Of a stretch of 64,000 nucleotides of DNA, positions 1-7,922 are shown in pieces (within the stretch, counting starts at the first letter, position 1; each line of letters starts with the position of its first letter). The notes below the pieces were generated by a model. That model was not told the DNA's origin and made no database searches. It worked only from the letters and a program-made list of their open reading frames with translations. Source of the DNA: AP-15 sp963789025 (GTDB lineage: Bacteria > Pseudomonadota > Alphaproteobacteria > ATCC43930 > CGMCC-115725); contig CAWBIT010000007.1 in NCBI GenBank assembly GCA_963789025.1, forward strand, positions 248,001-312,000, read 5' to 3'. The position numbers and the translations under genes are program-made.

Positions 1-542
1 GCAAGATCCGGTAAATCGTCGCGCTGCCAGACGCGCATGGCCGAGAGATAAGCTCCACAGGCCAACCTGACCGCGATCGCGCCACGCACTCCGCCGGTCG
101 GGATTTCGGCTGCTTCGAGCATCCACCGCATCGAGCGCAACAGTGAGGCGCCGGCGCATAATGCCGCCACGGGATCGCCCAGCAATTCGCGGCGCAGCAC
201 GTCGAGCGCCAGCTTGTAGGGTTGAAGCGCGTCAAATCGCCGCATCAACAGATCAAACAACCGATCCCGCGGCCGCTCGTCCGGCTCGGCTGCCGGCGGG
301 TCGGCCAGCACGATCTGGTCTATCCGGCGATGGAGTCCGCATAGGATGGCCTGTTTTGAATGAAAGACCCGATACACCTGAAGGATCGGAAGCTCGGCTG
401 CGGTGGCGATCGCACTGAGCGACAATCTCCTCCACCCCTCGGTCGGGATCAGGGCGAGGGTTGCATCGATGATCCGGTCGGCGTCGTTCCGCGCAGTCCC
501 GGAGTTGCGGCCGCGCCCGCTTGTCCTGCCCGTTCTTGCCAT
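1..542 (-). CDS. TetR-type / COQ9-like protein, 3' end outside window
   Basis: Reading the minus strand from ATG at 542 gives an open frame of about 180 codons that leaves the window at position 1. The N-terminal 75 residues look like a TetR helix-turn-helix (RIIDATLALIPTEGWRRLS, then IATAAELPILQVYRVF and HSKQAIL), with start MARTGRTSGRGR. The later part (RRFDALQPYKLALDVLRRE) resembles the alphaproteobacterial COQ9/TetR group, so it may be a regulator or a ubiquinone-related factor. The start is one base after the proC stop, so it is almost certainly cotranscribed with ubiK-ybjN-proC. A COQ9-like role would fit the UbiK neighbour, but this is inference. Confidence 0.7.
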   Translation of the reverse strand, partial: MARTGRTSGRGRNSGTARNDADRIIDATLALIPTEGWRRLSLSAIATAAELPILQVYRVFHSKQAILCGLHRRIDQIVLADPPAAEPDERPRDRLFDLLMRRFDALQPYKLALDVLRRELLGDPVAALCAGASLLRSMRWMLEAAEIPTGGVRGAIAVRLACGAYLSAMRVWQRDDLPDL

Positions 543-543
543 G

Positions 544-1368
544 TCAGCTCGCAAGCTCGCGCGACCGGGCCGCCGCCGCCGCAACAGCGCGCCCGATTAG
601 CGGTTCGAGACCATCGGCAGCCATCAGCACGTCGAGCGCGGCGCGGGTCGTGCCCCCCGGGCTCGTGACGTTCTCGCGCAGCTGAGCGGGGTTCTCTTTG
701 GAGATTCGGGCCAGCTCGCCCGATCCTGCGACGGTCGCAATAGCCAGCTGCAAGGCCAACTGGGAGGGCAAACCCTCAGCTTGCCCCGCGCGGGCGAGCG
801 CTTCGATCAACAGGAACACGTAGGCCGGGCCGCTGCCGGAGACTGCCGTGACCACGTCCATCAACGCCTCGTCTTCGACCCAGGCGCTCTCGCCGATGGC
901 AGCAAGGAGAAGATCACAGAGCTGCCGCTGATCGACGGTCACGCGAGGGTTGGCGCAGGCGACCGTAATGCCGCGGCCGATGGCCGCCGGAGTGTTGGGC
1001 ATTGTCCGGACAATCGCGGCATGATTGAGATGGCGGGCGAGGCCGGCCAGGGTCTTGCCGGCGACAATCGACACAAACAATGTCTCTGGTCGCGCCCAGT
1101 AGCGATAATCCGGCACCACTTCATCCGCGATTTGCGGCTTGACCGCGAACACCACGGCATCCGGCCTCAACTCCGCCGGCAGCTCCTGCGGCGACGAATA
1201 CCAGAGGATTTCGGCCGCCGATTCAAACCCGGCCGGTACCCCGGCCGGCTCGACCACCATACAACGCGACGCCACTTCGGCCGCGATCCAGCCGCGCAGC
1301 ATCGCCGTCCCCATTTTTCCGCAGCCGACGAGGACGAGACAGCGCGCCGTGCCTCCGCCAGTCGCCAC
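544..1368 (-). CDS. proC: pyrroline-5-carboxylate reductase
   Basis: Last step of proline synthesis: reduces 1-pyrroline-5-carboxylate to proline with NAD(P)H in the cytoplasm. The protein has 274 residues, normal for ProC. The N-terminal Rossmann motif GCGKMGTAMLRGW follows a short lead, MPNTPAAIGRGITV lies mid-protein, and the C-terminal family signature is VSGSGPAYVFLLIEAL, followed by the TSPGGTTRAALDVL helix that shapes the active site. It sits between ybjN (18-bp gap) and the TetR/COQ9-like gene (1-bp gap) in one minus-strand operon. The reading frame is intact. Confidence 0.97.
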   Translation of the reverse strand: MATGGGTARCLVLVGCGKMGTAMLRGWIAAEVASRCMVVEPAGVPAGFESAAEILWYSSPQELPAELRPDAVVFAVKPQIADEVVPDYRYWARPETLFVSIVAGKTLAGLARHLNHAAIVRTMPNTPAAIGRGITVACANPRVTVDQRQLCDLLLAAIGESAWVEDEALMDVVTAVSGSGPAYVFLLIEALARAGQAEGLPSQLALQLAIATVAGSGELARISKENPAQLRENVTSPGGTTRAALDVLMAADGLEPLIGRAVAAAAARSRELAS

Positions 1369-1386
1369 GTCAGTAACGCCCCTCGG

Positions 1387-1893
1387 TCACGCCTCTCCAA
1401 CCGGGTCGATCATCGCAGAGGCGATCGCTTGTGAGGGCGATTTGCCTCCCCAGACGACGAACTGAAACGCAGGATAAAACCGCTCGCATTCCGACAAGGC
1501 GATATCGACGAGATCCTCGACCTGTTCCGCACTCGCCGCCGAAATGCCGCGCAACAGGACGGCATGACGGAAGGCTGGCGAATTCTCCTCGGCGGAGAGA
1601 TCGAAATGCCCGAGCCACAGCTTTTCGTTGGCAAGGGCGAGGAGCTCGTACACCGCGCTGCGGCGTCCCTTTGACACCTTCATGTCGAAACCGCAGGAGA
1701 AGTGTAGAGCGCAAAGTTCCTCCTGCCAGACGAAATACATCCGATAATCGCACCAGCGACCGGAAATCTCGACGACGAGTTCCTCCTCGCTGGCGCGATC
1801 ATGTGCCCAGTCGTTGGCGATGACGATCTCCTCGACAAGGTCGATGGGGTTACCGGAAAACGGCGTCGGTTCGACGATTGACACGGAAGTCAT
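1387..1893 (-). CDS. YbjN domain-containing protein
   Basis: A 168-residue YbjN-family protein. The family resembles type III secretion chaperones in fold and its members are small cytoplasmic proteins of poorly known role. Visible family features are the early acidic NPIDLVEEIVIANDW helix, the EISGRWCDYRMYFVWQEE strand region and the C-terminal YPAFQFVVWGGKSP segment. I chose MTSVSI as the start because a strong Shine-Dalgarno (positions 1898-1905) precedes it; an in-frame ATG at 1932 lacks one. In alphaproteobacteria ybjN is commonly next to proC, as here. Confidence 0.85.
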   Translation of the reverse strand: MTSVSIVEPTPFSGNPIDLVEEIVIANDWAHDRASEEELVVEISGRWCDYRMYFVWQEELCALHFSCGFDMKVSKGRRSAVYELLALANEKLWLGHFDLSAEENSPAFRHAVLLRGISAASAEQVEDLVDIALSECERFYPAFQFVVWGGKSPSQAIASAMIDPVGEA

Positions 1894-1897
1894 CAAG

Positions 1898-1905
1898 CCC
1901 TCCTC
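1898..1905 (-). promoter_or_regulatory. ribosome binding site fixing the YbjN start
   Basis: GAGGAGGG on the minus strand, four bases before the ATG at 1893. It favours this start over the upstream ATG at 1932. Confidence 0.7.
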
Positions 1906-1991
1906 GGGCGGCTCGACGGGAGCGTCACGCAATCAAGCTGCCGATGTACCAACGATGACGCAAGCCAACATTTCGCTGCCTTTTAGTTGTC

Positions 1992-2285
1992 TCAACAATC
2001 AGAAGAGTCGGCGGTGGTTTTGCCTGCCCCGGTTTCAAGCGCGGCCAGCCGCAATTCGAGCCCGGCAACCCGCTTCTGCAGATCTTCCTGCTCGGAGCGC
2101 GCCTTGGCCGCCATCGCCTTGACCGCTTCGAACTCGTCGCGGCTGACGAGATCCATGCCGGCGAGCACTCTTTCGAGCTGCTCTCGGATGCGCGTTTCGA
2201 CCTCGCTCTTGACACCCGAAAGCGTCCCCATCGCGCCGGCGGCGACCCGAGCGAGGTCATCGAAAAACCGGTTCTGGCTCTGCAT
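1992..2285 (-). CDS. ubiK: UbiK/BMFP-family accessory factor
   Basis: A 97-residue protein of the BMFP (YqiC/UbiK) family. In gammaproteobacteria UbiK is an accessory factor of aerobic ubiquinone synthesis that forms coiled-coil trimers and binds lipid. The sequence starts with NRFFDDLARVAAGAMGTLSG, an amphipathic helix typical of the family, continues with VSRDEFEAVKAMAAKAR, and ends in a leucine-rich coiled coil (QKRVAGLELRLAALE). It is the first gene of the minus-strand cluster ubiK-ybjN-proC-tetR. The last 10 or so residues are polar and probably disordered. Confidence 0.85.
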   Translation of the reverse strand: MQSQNRFFDDLARVAAGAMGTLSGVKSEVETRIREQLERVLAGMDLVSRDEFEAVKAMAAKARSEQEDLQKRVAGLELRLAALETGAGKTTADSSDC

Positions 2286-2420
2286 CGCCTCGTCCTCCGC
2301 TTCCCGCTAGGCTGCGCCCCCACTCATAGCCCCCATTCATATATGGGCGGACGCCGGCACGAAGGGCACATGAACTAAAGAGTTTCGGCGCGCAAACCTC
2401 TCGATCCCTCTCAGAAGATT

Positions 2421-3584
2421 TCAACGCCGGGAGGGTTTGAAAGCGGGCATCACCTCCTCGGCGATCCATTGGAACTGTTCGAGCATCGTCGTCTTGGGCG
2501 TGCCGATCGGGTTCGACAGGCTGATGTGCTCCATCCCGGGATAACGCGCCTCGAAGCCCTTCAACATCTCGATGAGCTGGGCCGGGGTGCCGGCGAACCA
2601 GGAACCCAGATCCATGTAGTGCTCGACCGTCGGCACCCCGCCGGCGGCCCAGCCGCCGCGCCGCGCCACCGCGGAAACTTGATCCGGGGTCAGCCCCGGC
2701 ACAAAGCCCAATGGTGCGAACATTTTCACGTGCTCTTCGTAGATCGGCGTGATCTCGCGGATCGCTTGCTCGCGGGTTTTAGCGAGATGAATGTGCAGAC
2801 CGAGCTGCAGGTTTTCGCCGAGCTTTAGATGCTTGCCGACCCTCGCCGCCGCTTCTCGGTAGCCGGTGATCGGCCCCGCCTGCATCGTTGCCGCACCGCC
2901 GCCGACCGCGCCCTTGATGCCGTGCTTCACCATGAAGTCGAGCCCGCGCGGGTTGGCGCTGACGATCGGCTGCCAACACTCGACCGGCCGGTGGATCGGG
3001 CGTGGAACGAGGGTCAGCTCCTTCAGCGTATAGCCGCGGTATGGAACCTCGGGCGGCAGGGTGTAGTACTTGCCCTTGTGCGAAAATGATTCTTCGTTGA
3101 ACGCCTTGAAGATGATCTCGACCTGCTCTTCGAACAGCTCGCGATTGGCGTTCTGATCCAGCATCGGCGCGCCGAAGGTTTCGACCTCGCGCGTGTGATA
3201 GCCGCGGCCCACCCCGAAGATCGTCCGGCCGCCGGTCAGAATGTCGGCGGTCGCGAAATCCTCGGCCAGACGCAGCGGGTGCCACATCGGCGCGATGTTG
3301 AAGGCGCAGCCGATCTTGATTTGTTTGGTCACATGCGCGAGGTGCACCGCCAGCATGAGGTCGTTGGGGATGCACTCGTAGCCTTCATGCTGGAAATGGT
3401 GCTCGGCGAGCCACAGAGTATCGTAGCCGAGCGCGTCCATTTTCTTCGCGATCGCCTCGGTTTTCTCGAAGACGCTTGCCAGATGCTCGTTCGAGTAGCG
3501 GCGCTCGTTGGCGGGGGTGGTGTCTTGCCCGCGGTCGGGGAGATCGACGTGGCCGGCATACACCGTCGTAAATTTCGTGATCAT
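2421..3584 (-). CDS. LLM-class flavin-dependent oxidoreductase
   Basis: A 387-residue bacterial-luciferase-like (LLM) monooxygenase/oxidoreductase, a cytoplasmic TIM barrel that uses reduced FMN or F420. Family features seen are KKMDALGYDTLWLAEHHF near residue 50, the catalytic-pocket region LAHVTKQIKIGCAFNIAPMW, HPLRLAEDFATADILTGGR, and GVGRGYHTREVETFG. The substrate cannot be told from sequence. The start ATG is preceded by a GGAGG site. It is divergent from the aldo/keto reductase gene with about 97 bp between starts, and a shared control region is likely. No damage is seen. Confidence 0.9.
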   Translation of the reverse strand: MITKFTTVYAGHVDLPDRGQDTTPANERRYSNEHLASVFEKTEAIAKKMDALGYDTLWLAEHHFQHEGYECIPNDLMLAVHLAHVTKQIKIGCAFNIAPMWHPLRLAEDFATADILTGGRTIFGVGRGYHTREVETFGAPMLDQNANRELFEEQVEIIFKAFNEESFSHKGKYYTLPPEVPYRGYTLKELTLVPRPIHRPVECWQPIVSANPRGLDFMVKHGIKGAVGGGAATMQAGPITGYREAAARVGKHLKLGENLQLGLHIHLAKTREQAIREITPIYEEHVKMFAPLGFVPGLTPDQVSAVARRGGWAAGGVPTVEHYMDLGSWFAGTPAQLIEMLKGFEARYPGMEHISLSNPIGTPKTTMLEQFQWIAEEVMPAFKPSRR

Positions 3585-3681
3585 GCTGGTCCCTCCGGAT
3601 CGTCTGAGAGCTGGCGCCAGTCTGTCCGAATTTCGCGTTCTTTGCTACCAAACGTCGCTCAAAGCGAAGAGGCTCAATCGA

Positions 3682-4656
3682 ATGGAATACGTCACGCTCG
3701 GCCGTACCGGGCTCAAGGTCAGCGTCGCCGGGCTCGGCTGCGGCGGGTTCAACCGGCTCGGTCTCGGCACCGGCAAGAGCGAAGCGGAAGCCGTCGCCCT
3801 CGTCCGGCAAGCGCTGGATCTGGGGGTCAACCTGCTCGACACCGCCGCGGTCTACGGCACCGAAGGCGTCGTCGGTCAGGCGATCAAGGGGGTGCCTCGC
3901 GACAGCATCGTGGTCGCCACCAAGGCGTGGATCCCGCGGCGCGAGGGCCGCTCCGCTGCGGAGCGCGCCGTGACGAGCCTCGATAATTCCTTGCGGCAGC
4001 TCGGCACCGACTACGTCGACATCTTCCAGCTGCACGGCGTCTCGCCCGCCGCTTACGACCAGGCGCTCAAAATCATCGCCCCGGCGCTCCTCAAGGAGCG
4101 GGAAAAGGGAAAGCTGAGGTACCTCGGCGTGACCGAGACGGGCTCCTCGGACCCCGAGCACGCAATGGTCCGGCGCGCCGTCGGGGACCGGGTGTGGGAC
4201 GTCGTCATGGTCGCCTTCCACATGATGCACCAGAACGCGCGAACACAAGTATTCCCGCAGACCATCGCCAATCGAGTCGGAACGTTGCTGATGTTCGCCG
4301 TGCGCAACATCTTCTCGCGACCCGGGCGCCTTGCCACCGCTATGCGCGAGCTGACGGCGAGCGATCAGCTGCCGCGCTGGCTCGCCGACGCCCCGAATCC
4401 GCTCGGCTTCCTCGTCCATCCAGCGGGAGCGAGCGCGATCACCGAGGCGGCCTATCGCTTTGTGCGCCACGAGCCGGGTGTCGATGTCGTTCTCTTCGGC
4501 ACCGGCGACCCGGATCATTTGCGAGCTAACATCGCTTCCCTGCTGGCGCCGCCGCTCCCGTTGGCGGACCGGCAAACCCTTACCAAGCTGTTTGGCCATC
4601 TTGTCGGAGTCGGGCTCGACCCGCCCGACGGCATGCCCGGGCTCGGCTCCGCCTAA
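3682..4656 (+). CDS. aldo/keto reductase
   Basis: A 324-residue NAD(P)H-dependent aldo/keto reductase of the TIM-barrel family. The catalytic tetrad is visible: Asp in NLLDTAAVYG with the following Tyr, Lys in IVVATKAW, and His in DIFQLHGV. The start MEYVTLGRTGLKVS is the usual first beta strand of the family, and AAGAGG lies upstream. It is divergent from the LLM oxidoreductase gene, suggesting both act on a related carbonyl or xenobiotic substrate (inference). Its substrate is not predictable. Confidence 0.92.
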   Translation: MEYVTLGRTGLKVSVAGLGCGGFNRLGLGTGKSEAEAVALVRQALDLGVNLLDTAAVYGTEGVVGQAIKGVPRDSIVVATKAWIPRREGRSAAERAVTSLDNSLRQLGTDYVDIFQLHGVSPAAYDQALKIIAPALLKEREKGKLRYLGVTETGSSDPEHAMVRRAVGDRVWDVVMVAFHMMHQNARTQVFPQTIANRVGTLLMFAVRNIFSRPGRLATAMRELTASDQLPRWLADAPNPLGFLVHPAGASAITEAAYRFVRHEPGVDVVLFGTGDPDHLRANIASLLAPPLPLADRQTLTKLFGHLVGVGLDPPDGMPGLGSA

Positions 4657-4739
4657 CCGCGAGAGCCCCGGTGCGCAGGTGTGTCATCATGATGAAATAA
4701 AGTGGTGGTATTCGAGCAAAAATAGATTCCGGAACCTCT

Positions 4740-5090
4740 ATGCTCGAATACGTGCACTTTGTACCTGGGCGACTAAGGCTTAAGACCACCACACTGAAGA
4801 ACCAACGCAGGGCGGCCGAAGCCGAAGCCAATGTTGCCGCAATCCCGATGGTGACTGCCGCGGTAGCAAATCCGCTGACCGGTAGTCTCACGATCAATTT
4901 TGACCGGCAGCAGCTTTCAATTGGCGATTTGTGGGAAAAGCTGCGAACCATGGGCTACGTTTCGGAAAACCGTCCGGAGCCCACCGTGGACAGCCCCGAT
5001 GTGGATCAATTCGGGCGCGTGCTAGCCGCCGCCCTTATCGAAGCCGTCGTCCAGCATTCGGCCCAGGCTCTGGTCCGCGCGCTGCTTTAG
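4740..5090 (+). CDS. small HMA-like (heavy-metal-associated fold) protein
   Basis: A 116-residue protein beginning MLEYVHFVPGRLRLK, the opening of the HMA2-like domain, with the ferredoxin-like continuation ANVAAIPMVTAAVANPLTGSL and IGDLWEKLRTMGYV. The CXXC metal site of classical HMA domains is absent. The C-terminal 35 residues (QFGRVLAAALIEAVVQHSAQ) form a hydrophobic helix that could dock to a membrane or partner. It converges with the DUF5132 gene, with only 7 bp between the stops. HMA2-like and DUF5132 genes are often neighbours, so a joint role is likely but unknown. Confidence 0.75.
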   Translation: MLEYVHFVPGRLRLKTTTLKNQRRAAEAEANVAAIPMVTAAVANPLTGSLTINFDRQQLSIGDLWEKLRTMGYVSENRPEPTVDSPDVDQFGRVLAAALIEAVVQHSAQALVRALL

Positions 5091-5097
5091 TCGTCGT

Positions 5098-5397
5098 TCA
5101 GGCGGTAGCGTGATGCTCCCGCGTCGCCGCTCCAGTCTTCGCGGGCGGCTGTCGGTCGGCGCTAGCTTCCTGATCTAGTTCGGCTCTCGCCTCGGCGACG
5201 AGATCGGTCGCCATTTCCCCGATCTCGCTCAGGGTTTCACGGTAAAAAACCATACCGTTCTTTATCAACGTCTTGGCCGCCGGCCGCAAAATGCTTCCCA
5301 TCGTCCGGATAACGGTCGGCCCGAATATGATGGCGCCGACTCCTATGGCGAGACCAGCCGGGAGATTGCCTTTGAAGATGTCTTCAATCAGGGCCAT
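5098..5397 (-). CDS. DUF5132-family small membrane protein
   Basis: A 99-residue protein of the DUF5132 type: MALIEDIFKGNLPAGLAIGV, a glycine-rich hydrophobic segment (about residues 12-30), then PAAKTLIKNGMVFYRETL and a helical acidic tail with EARAELDQEA. The start MALIED is supported by a GGAGGG site at 5401-5407; the upstream in-frame ATG is less likely. The gene is convergent with the HMA-like gene and divergent from the DUF445 gene. Function is unknown; it is probably an integral or peripheral membrane protein. Confidence 0.75.
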   Translation of the reverse strand: MALIEDIFKGNLPAGLAIGVGAIIFGPTVIRTMGSILRPAAKTLIKNGMVFYRETLSEIGEMATDLVAEARAELDQEASADRQPPAKTGAATREHHATA

Positions 5398-5400
5398 TGA

Positions 5401-5407
5401 TCCCTCC
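5401..5407 (-). promoter_or_regulatory. ribosome binding site fixing the DUF5132 start
   Basis: GGAGGGA on the minus strand, 3 bases before the ATG at 5397, which selects the shorter start. Confidence 0.7.
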
Positions 5408-5479
5408 GATCGCATAATGAAGATGATACCGAGCCCAGCCGATATTCAAAGGGTCTTCCGTGCTCCGCATTCCATCGGC

Positions 5480-6721
5480 ATGTCGGTAAGCGCGCAGGAT
5501 CTTCAACGGCGCGGCCTTCGTCGAAATCGCCTGATTGCGACGGCGCTGCTCGGGGCGATGGCGGCGCTGTTCATTTCTACCGCCTTGGCACCGCAGCCGG
5601 GGTTCTGGATCCTGCTTGTTCGGGCAACCGCCGAAGCTGCCCTTGTCGGCGGGCTCGCCGATTGGTTCGCGGTGACCGCGCTCTTCCGGCAGCCGCTCGG
5701 CCTGCCGATACCGCATACCGCGATCTTGCCCAAAAACAAGGATCGCATCGGAGAAGGATTGGCGATCTTCATCGAACGTAATTTTCTGTCGCCAGATATC
5801 CTGAGAGCGAAGCTTCGGTCGATCGATCCGGCGCGCCTCGTCGCCGAGTGGTTGTCGATGCCGGCCAATGCCGACGCGGTCGCTCGCCGCCTCGTACGCA
5901 TGCTGCCGCATGTGATCAACGCCATCGACGACCGCGATTTTCGCGTGTTTATCGGCGAGGCCCTGGGTCGGCATCTGGCGGACATTGAAGTGGCGCCGCT
6001 GCTCGGCCGGGCAATCGCGGTGCTCACGGCAAACGGCTTTCACGAGACCCTGCTCGACCGGTTGCTGGATTTCTGCCGCGAATTTCTCGAAGAGCGCGAA
6101 GAGCAGCTCTATATGGCGGCGGAGGCGCAACGCCGCCGATGGTGGATTCCAAAGGCCATCAACCGGCAAATCGCCAAAGCGATTATCGGCGGGGTGAAGG
6201 AGCTCCTCTTGAAGCTTCGGGAACCAGGCACCCCGGCGCGCCGGAACTTGCTGCGGCAGATCGACCAGCTCGCCGAGCAGCTGCGGACCTCGCCCGTCTA
6301 TCGCGCGCGCGTCGAAGAGGCGAAATTCCGGCTGCTCGAAGACACAGAAGTCAAAGCGTGGCTGGGTTCGGTTTGGGGTGATGTCAAGCGGGGAATGCTG
6401 GCGGATTTTACCTCTCCGCAATCACGCGCCGATCAGGCGTTCGGCGCGGTGATCTGTTCTCTCGGCCATCATCTGCTTGCAGATACGGCAATGCGCAAGC
6501 GGGTCAATCGAACGATCGAGGCAATGGCATTGGAAGTCGTGCCCTGGCGCACCGGACTGGCGCAATTCCTAATCGAAGTCGTACGGCAATGGGATGCCGG
6601 CAGCTTCACCAACCGGGTTGAACTCGTTGTCGGTAATGACTTGCAGTACATCCGCATAAACGGAACATTGGTCGGCGGTTTGGTCGGGTGCCTTCTTTAC
6701 CTGCTGTCGGCCGCTTTGTAG
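5480..6721 (+). CDS. DUF445 membrane-associated protein
   Basis: A 413-residue DUF445-family protein. The family signature is clear: an N-terminal membrane helix (LIATALLGAMAALFISTALA), then a second hydrophobic stretch, ALVGGLADWFAVTALFRQPLGLPIPHTAILPKNKDRIGEGLAIFI, several amphipathic helical repeats, and a final helix at the C-terminus (INGTLVGGLVGCLLYLLSA). It is thought to be an inner-membrane protein; its biochemical role is not established. I took MSVSAQDLQRRGLRRN as the start because family members usually begin just before the arginine-rich lead; an ATG at 5417 in frame is possible. Confidence 0.88.
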   Translation: MSVSAQDLQRRGLRRNRLIATALLGAMAALFISTALAPQPGFWILLVRATAEAALVGGLADWFAVTALFRQPLGLPIPHTAILPKNKDRIGEGLAIFIERNFLSPDILRAKLRSIDPARLVAEWLSMPANADAVARRLVRMLPHVINAIDDRDFRVFIGEALGRHLADIEVAPLLGRAIAVLTANGFHETLLDRLLDFCREFLEEREEQLYMAAEAQRRRWWIPKAINRQIAKAIIGGVKELLLKLREPGTPARRNLLRQIDQLAEQLRTSPVYRARVEEAKFRLLEDTEVKAWLGSVWGDVKRGMLADFTSPQSRADQAFGAVICSLGHHLLADTAMRKRVNRTIEAMALEVVPWRTGLAQFLIEVVRQWDAGSFTNRVELVVGNDLQYIRINGTLVGGLVGCLLYLLSAAL

Positions 6722-6756
6722 TGAGCGCCGAGCTCCGTCGCGCAAGCAAAGAAAAT

Positions 6757-6878
6757 GGCCGGAACCAAAGTTCCGGCCAAGTTTGAACAGGGAGGCTTCA
6801 CGTCTGGGAGACGTAAGGGTCCGCAGACCCTCTTCCCGGGCACAAGTCCCGGAAACCTGCCGCGATCAATCGATCGCG
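6757..6878. ncRNA. candidate structured RNA: five successive stem-loops
   Basis: In the 260-bp space between two convergent genes, five inverted repeats follow one another: 6757-6778 (9-bp perfect stem, loop CAAA), 6800-6814 (6 bp, loop GGG), 6817-6830 (5 bp, loop CGCA), 6833-6854 (about 7 bp with a bulge) and 6861-6878 (7-bp perfect stem, loop AATC). A CAGG at 6788 can pair with CCTG at 6856 to enclose hairpins two to four. No U-tract follows, so these are not simple terminators. The strand is not decidable, and I do not recognise a known RNA family. Confidence 0.4.
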
Positions 6879-6981
6879 TCACTTGGAAGGATGGACTTTT
6901 GCGCGCAGTTCCACCAGCAGGAATTTCTTCTGGCTCGTCTGCAAAAACCGCAACTCTCTGAGAAAACTCTGCTGCCTCGCC

Positions 6982-7875
6982 TCAGCTGAGCCGAGTCTCC
7001 GCTACTTTGCGCAATAGGAAATCACGGAATACACTGATGCGTTTGGAGGTCCGCAGCTCTTCTGGATAGACAAAATAAGCCTCTACCGGCGGACCGACCA
7101 GCTCTGGCAGGATGCGTACCAGCTCAGCGTGCTCGTTCGCTATAAAATCTGCCAGCGCCGCAATCCCCAGCCCGCTGAGCACCCCGCGCAGGATGGCGTA
7201 GAAATTGTTGACCGCGAGGATCGGCTTGCGCTCTTGCGCGGGCTTTGTGCCGACCTCGAGCAGCCAATTGACGTTTTGCACCGGCGGGCGGGCATCTTCC
7301 CCGAAGACGATCACCCGGTGTTTGTCGAGATCCTCGGGCTTTTGCGGCATGCCGTGCTTCTTGATGTACTCGGGCGCGGCGTAGATATGGGTCGGCACGC
7401 TGACGAGGTGACGCTGGATCAAATCCGGCTGGCGGGGCGGTGACATGCGAATCGCCACATCGGCTTCCCGCATCGACAAGTCGAGCTCGGAATCGTCGAC
7501 CACGAGAGTGACCTGGATTTCGGGGTAAAGATCGAGGAATTCCCGGATGCGCGGGGTCAGCCAAGTCGAGCCGAACGCAACCGATGAGGTGATCTTGAGC
7601 GGCCCCTTCGGCCGATCCTTCGATTCGGAGATCATGCCTTCGGCCATCGACAGCTTGGCGAACACCTCGCGCGCGGTGCGGAACAGGAGCTCGCCTTGCT
7701 CGGTCAGGATCAGCCCGCGGGCGTGGCGGTGAAACAAAGGTACGCTGAGACTTTCTTCGAGCGCGCTGATCTGGCGGCTGACGGCGGATTGGCTGAGGTT
7801 CAGCGATTCCCCTGCATGAGTGAAGCTGCCTGCCTCGGCGACAGCGTGAAAGACCCGCAACTTGTCCCAATCCAT
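6982..7875 (-). CDS. LysR-family transcriptional regulator
   Basis: A 297-residue LysR regulator. The N-terminal winged helix-turn-helix is MDWDKLRVFHAVAEAGSF then LNLSQSAVSRQISALEE, followed by the effector-binding domain (PLKITSSVAFGSTWLTPRIR and onwards). I take MDWDKL as the start because AGGGGAA lies at 7881-7887; the alternative start at 7896 adds seven residues. It follows trxB on the same strand with a 47-bp gap. LysR regulators next to trxB recur in alphaproteobacteria, so a redox-related regulon is plausible, but no target is visible. Confidence 0.92.
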   Translation of the reverse strand: MDWDKLRVFHAVAEAGSFTHAGESLNLSQSAVSRQISALEESLSVPLFHRHARGLILTEQGELLFRTAREVFAKLSMAEGMISESKDRPKGPLKITSSVAFGSTWLTPRIREFLDLYPEIQVTLVVDDSELDLSMREADVAIRMSPPRQPDLIQRHLVSVPTHIYAAPEYIKKHGMPQKPEDLDKHRVIVFGEDARPPVQNVNWLLEVGTKPAQERKPILAVNNFYAILRGVLSGLGIAALADFIANEHAELVRILPELVGPPVEAYFVYPEELRTSKRISVFRDFLLRKVAETRLS

Positions 7876-7880
7876 CCCGT

Positions 7881-7887
7881 TTCCCCT
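7881..7887 (-). promoter_or_regulatory. ribosome binding site fixing the LysR start
   Basis: AGGGGAA on the minus strand, five bases before the ATG at 7875. Confidence 0.6.
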
Positions 7888-7922
7888 GGCAACCACTGCC
7901 CGCAGGTCGATTGCCCGCCTCC

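Noticed and set aside
143..600. Plus-strand open frames over the TetR-like gene
   Set aside because: They are out-of-frame readings of the minus-strand gene with high GC and no family match.
6761..6783. GGAAC ... GTT spacing resembling an EcfG (general stress sigma) promoter
   Set aside because: The spacer is about two bases shorter than the consensus and the GGAAC belongs to a perfect hairpin, so the match is probably incidental.
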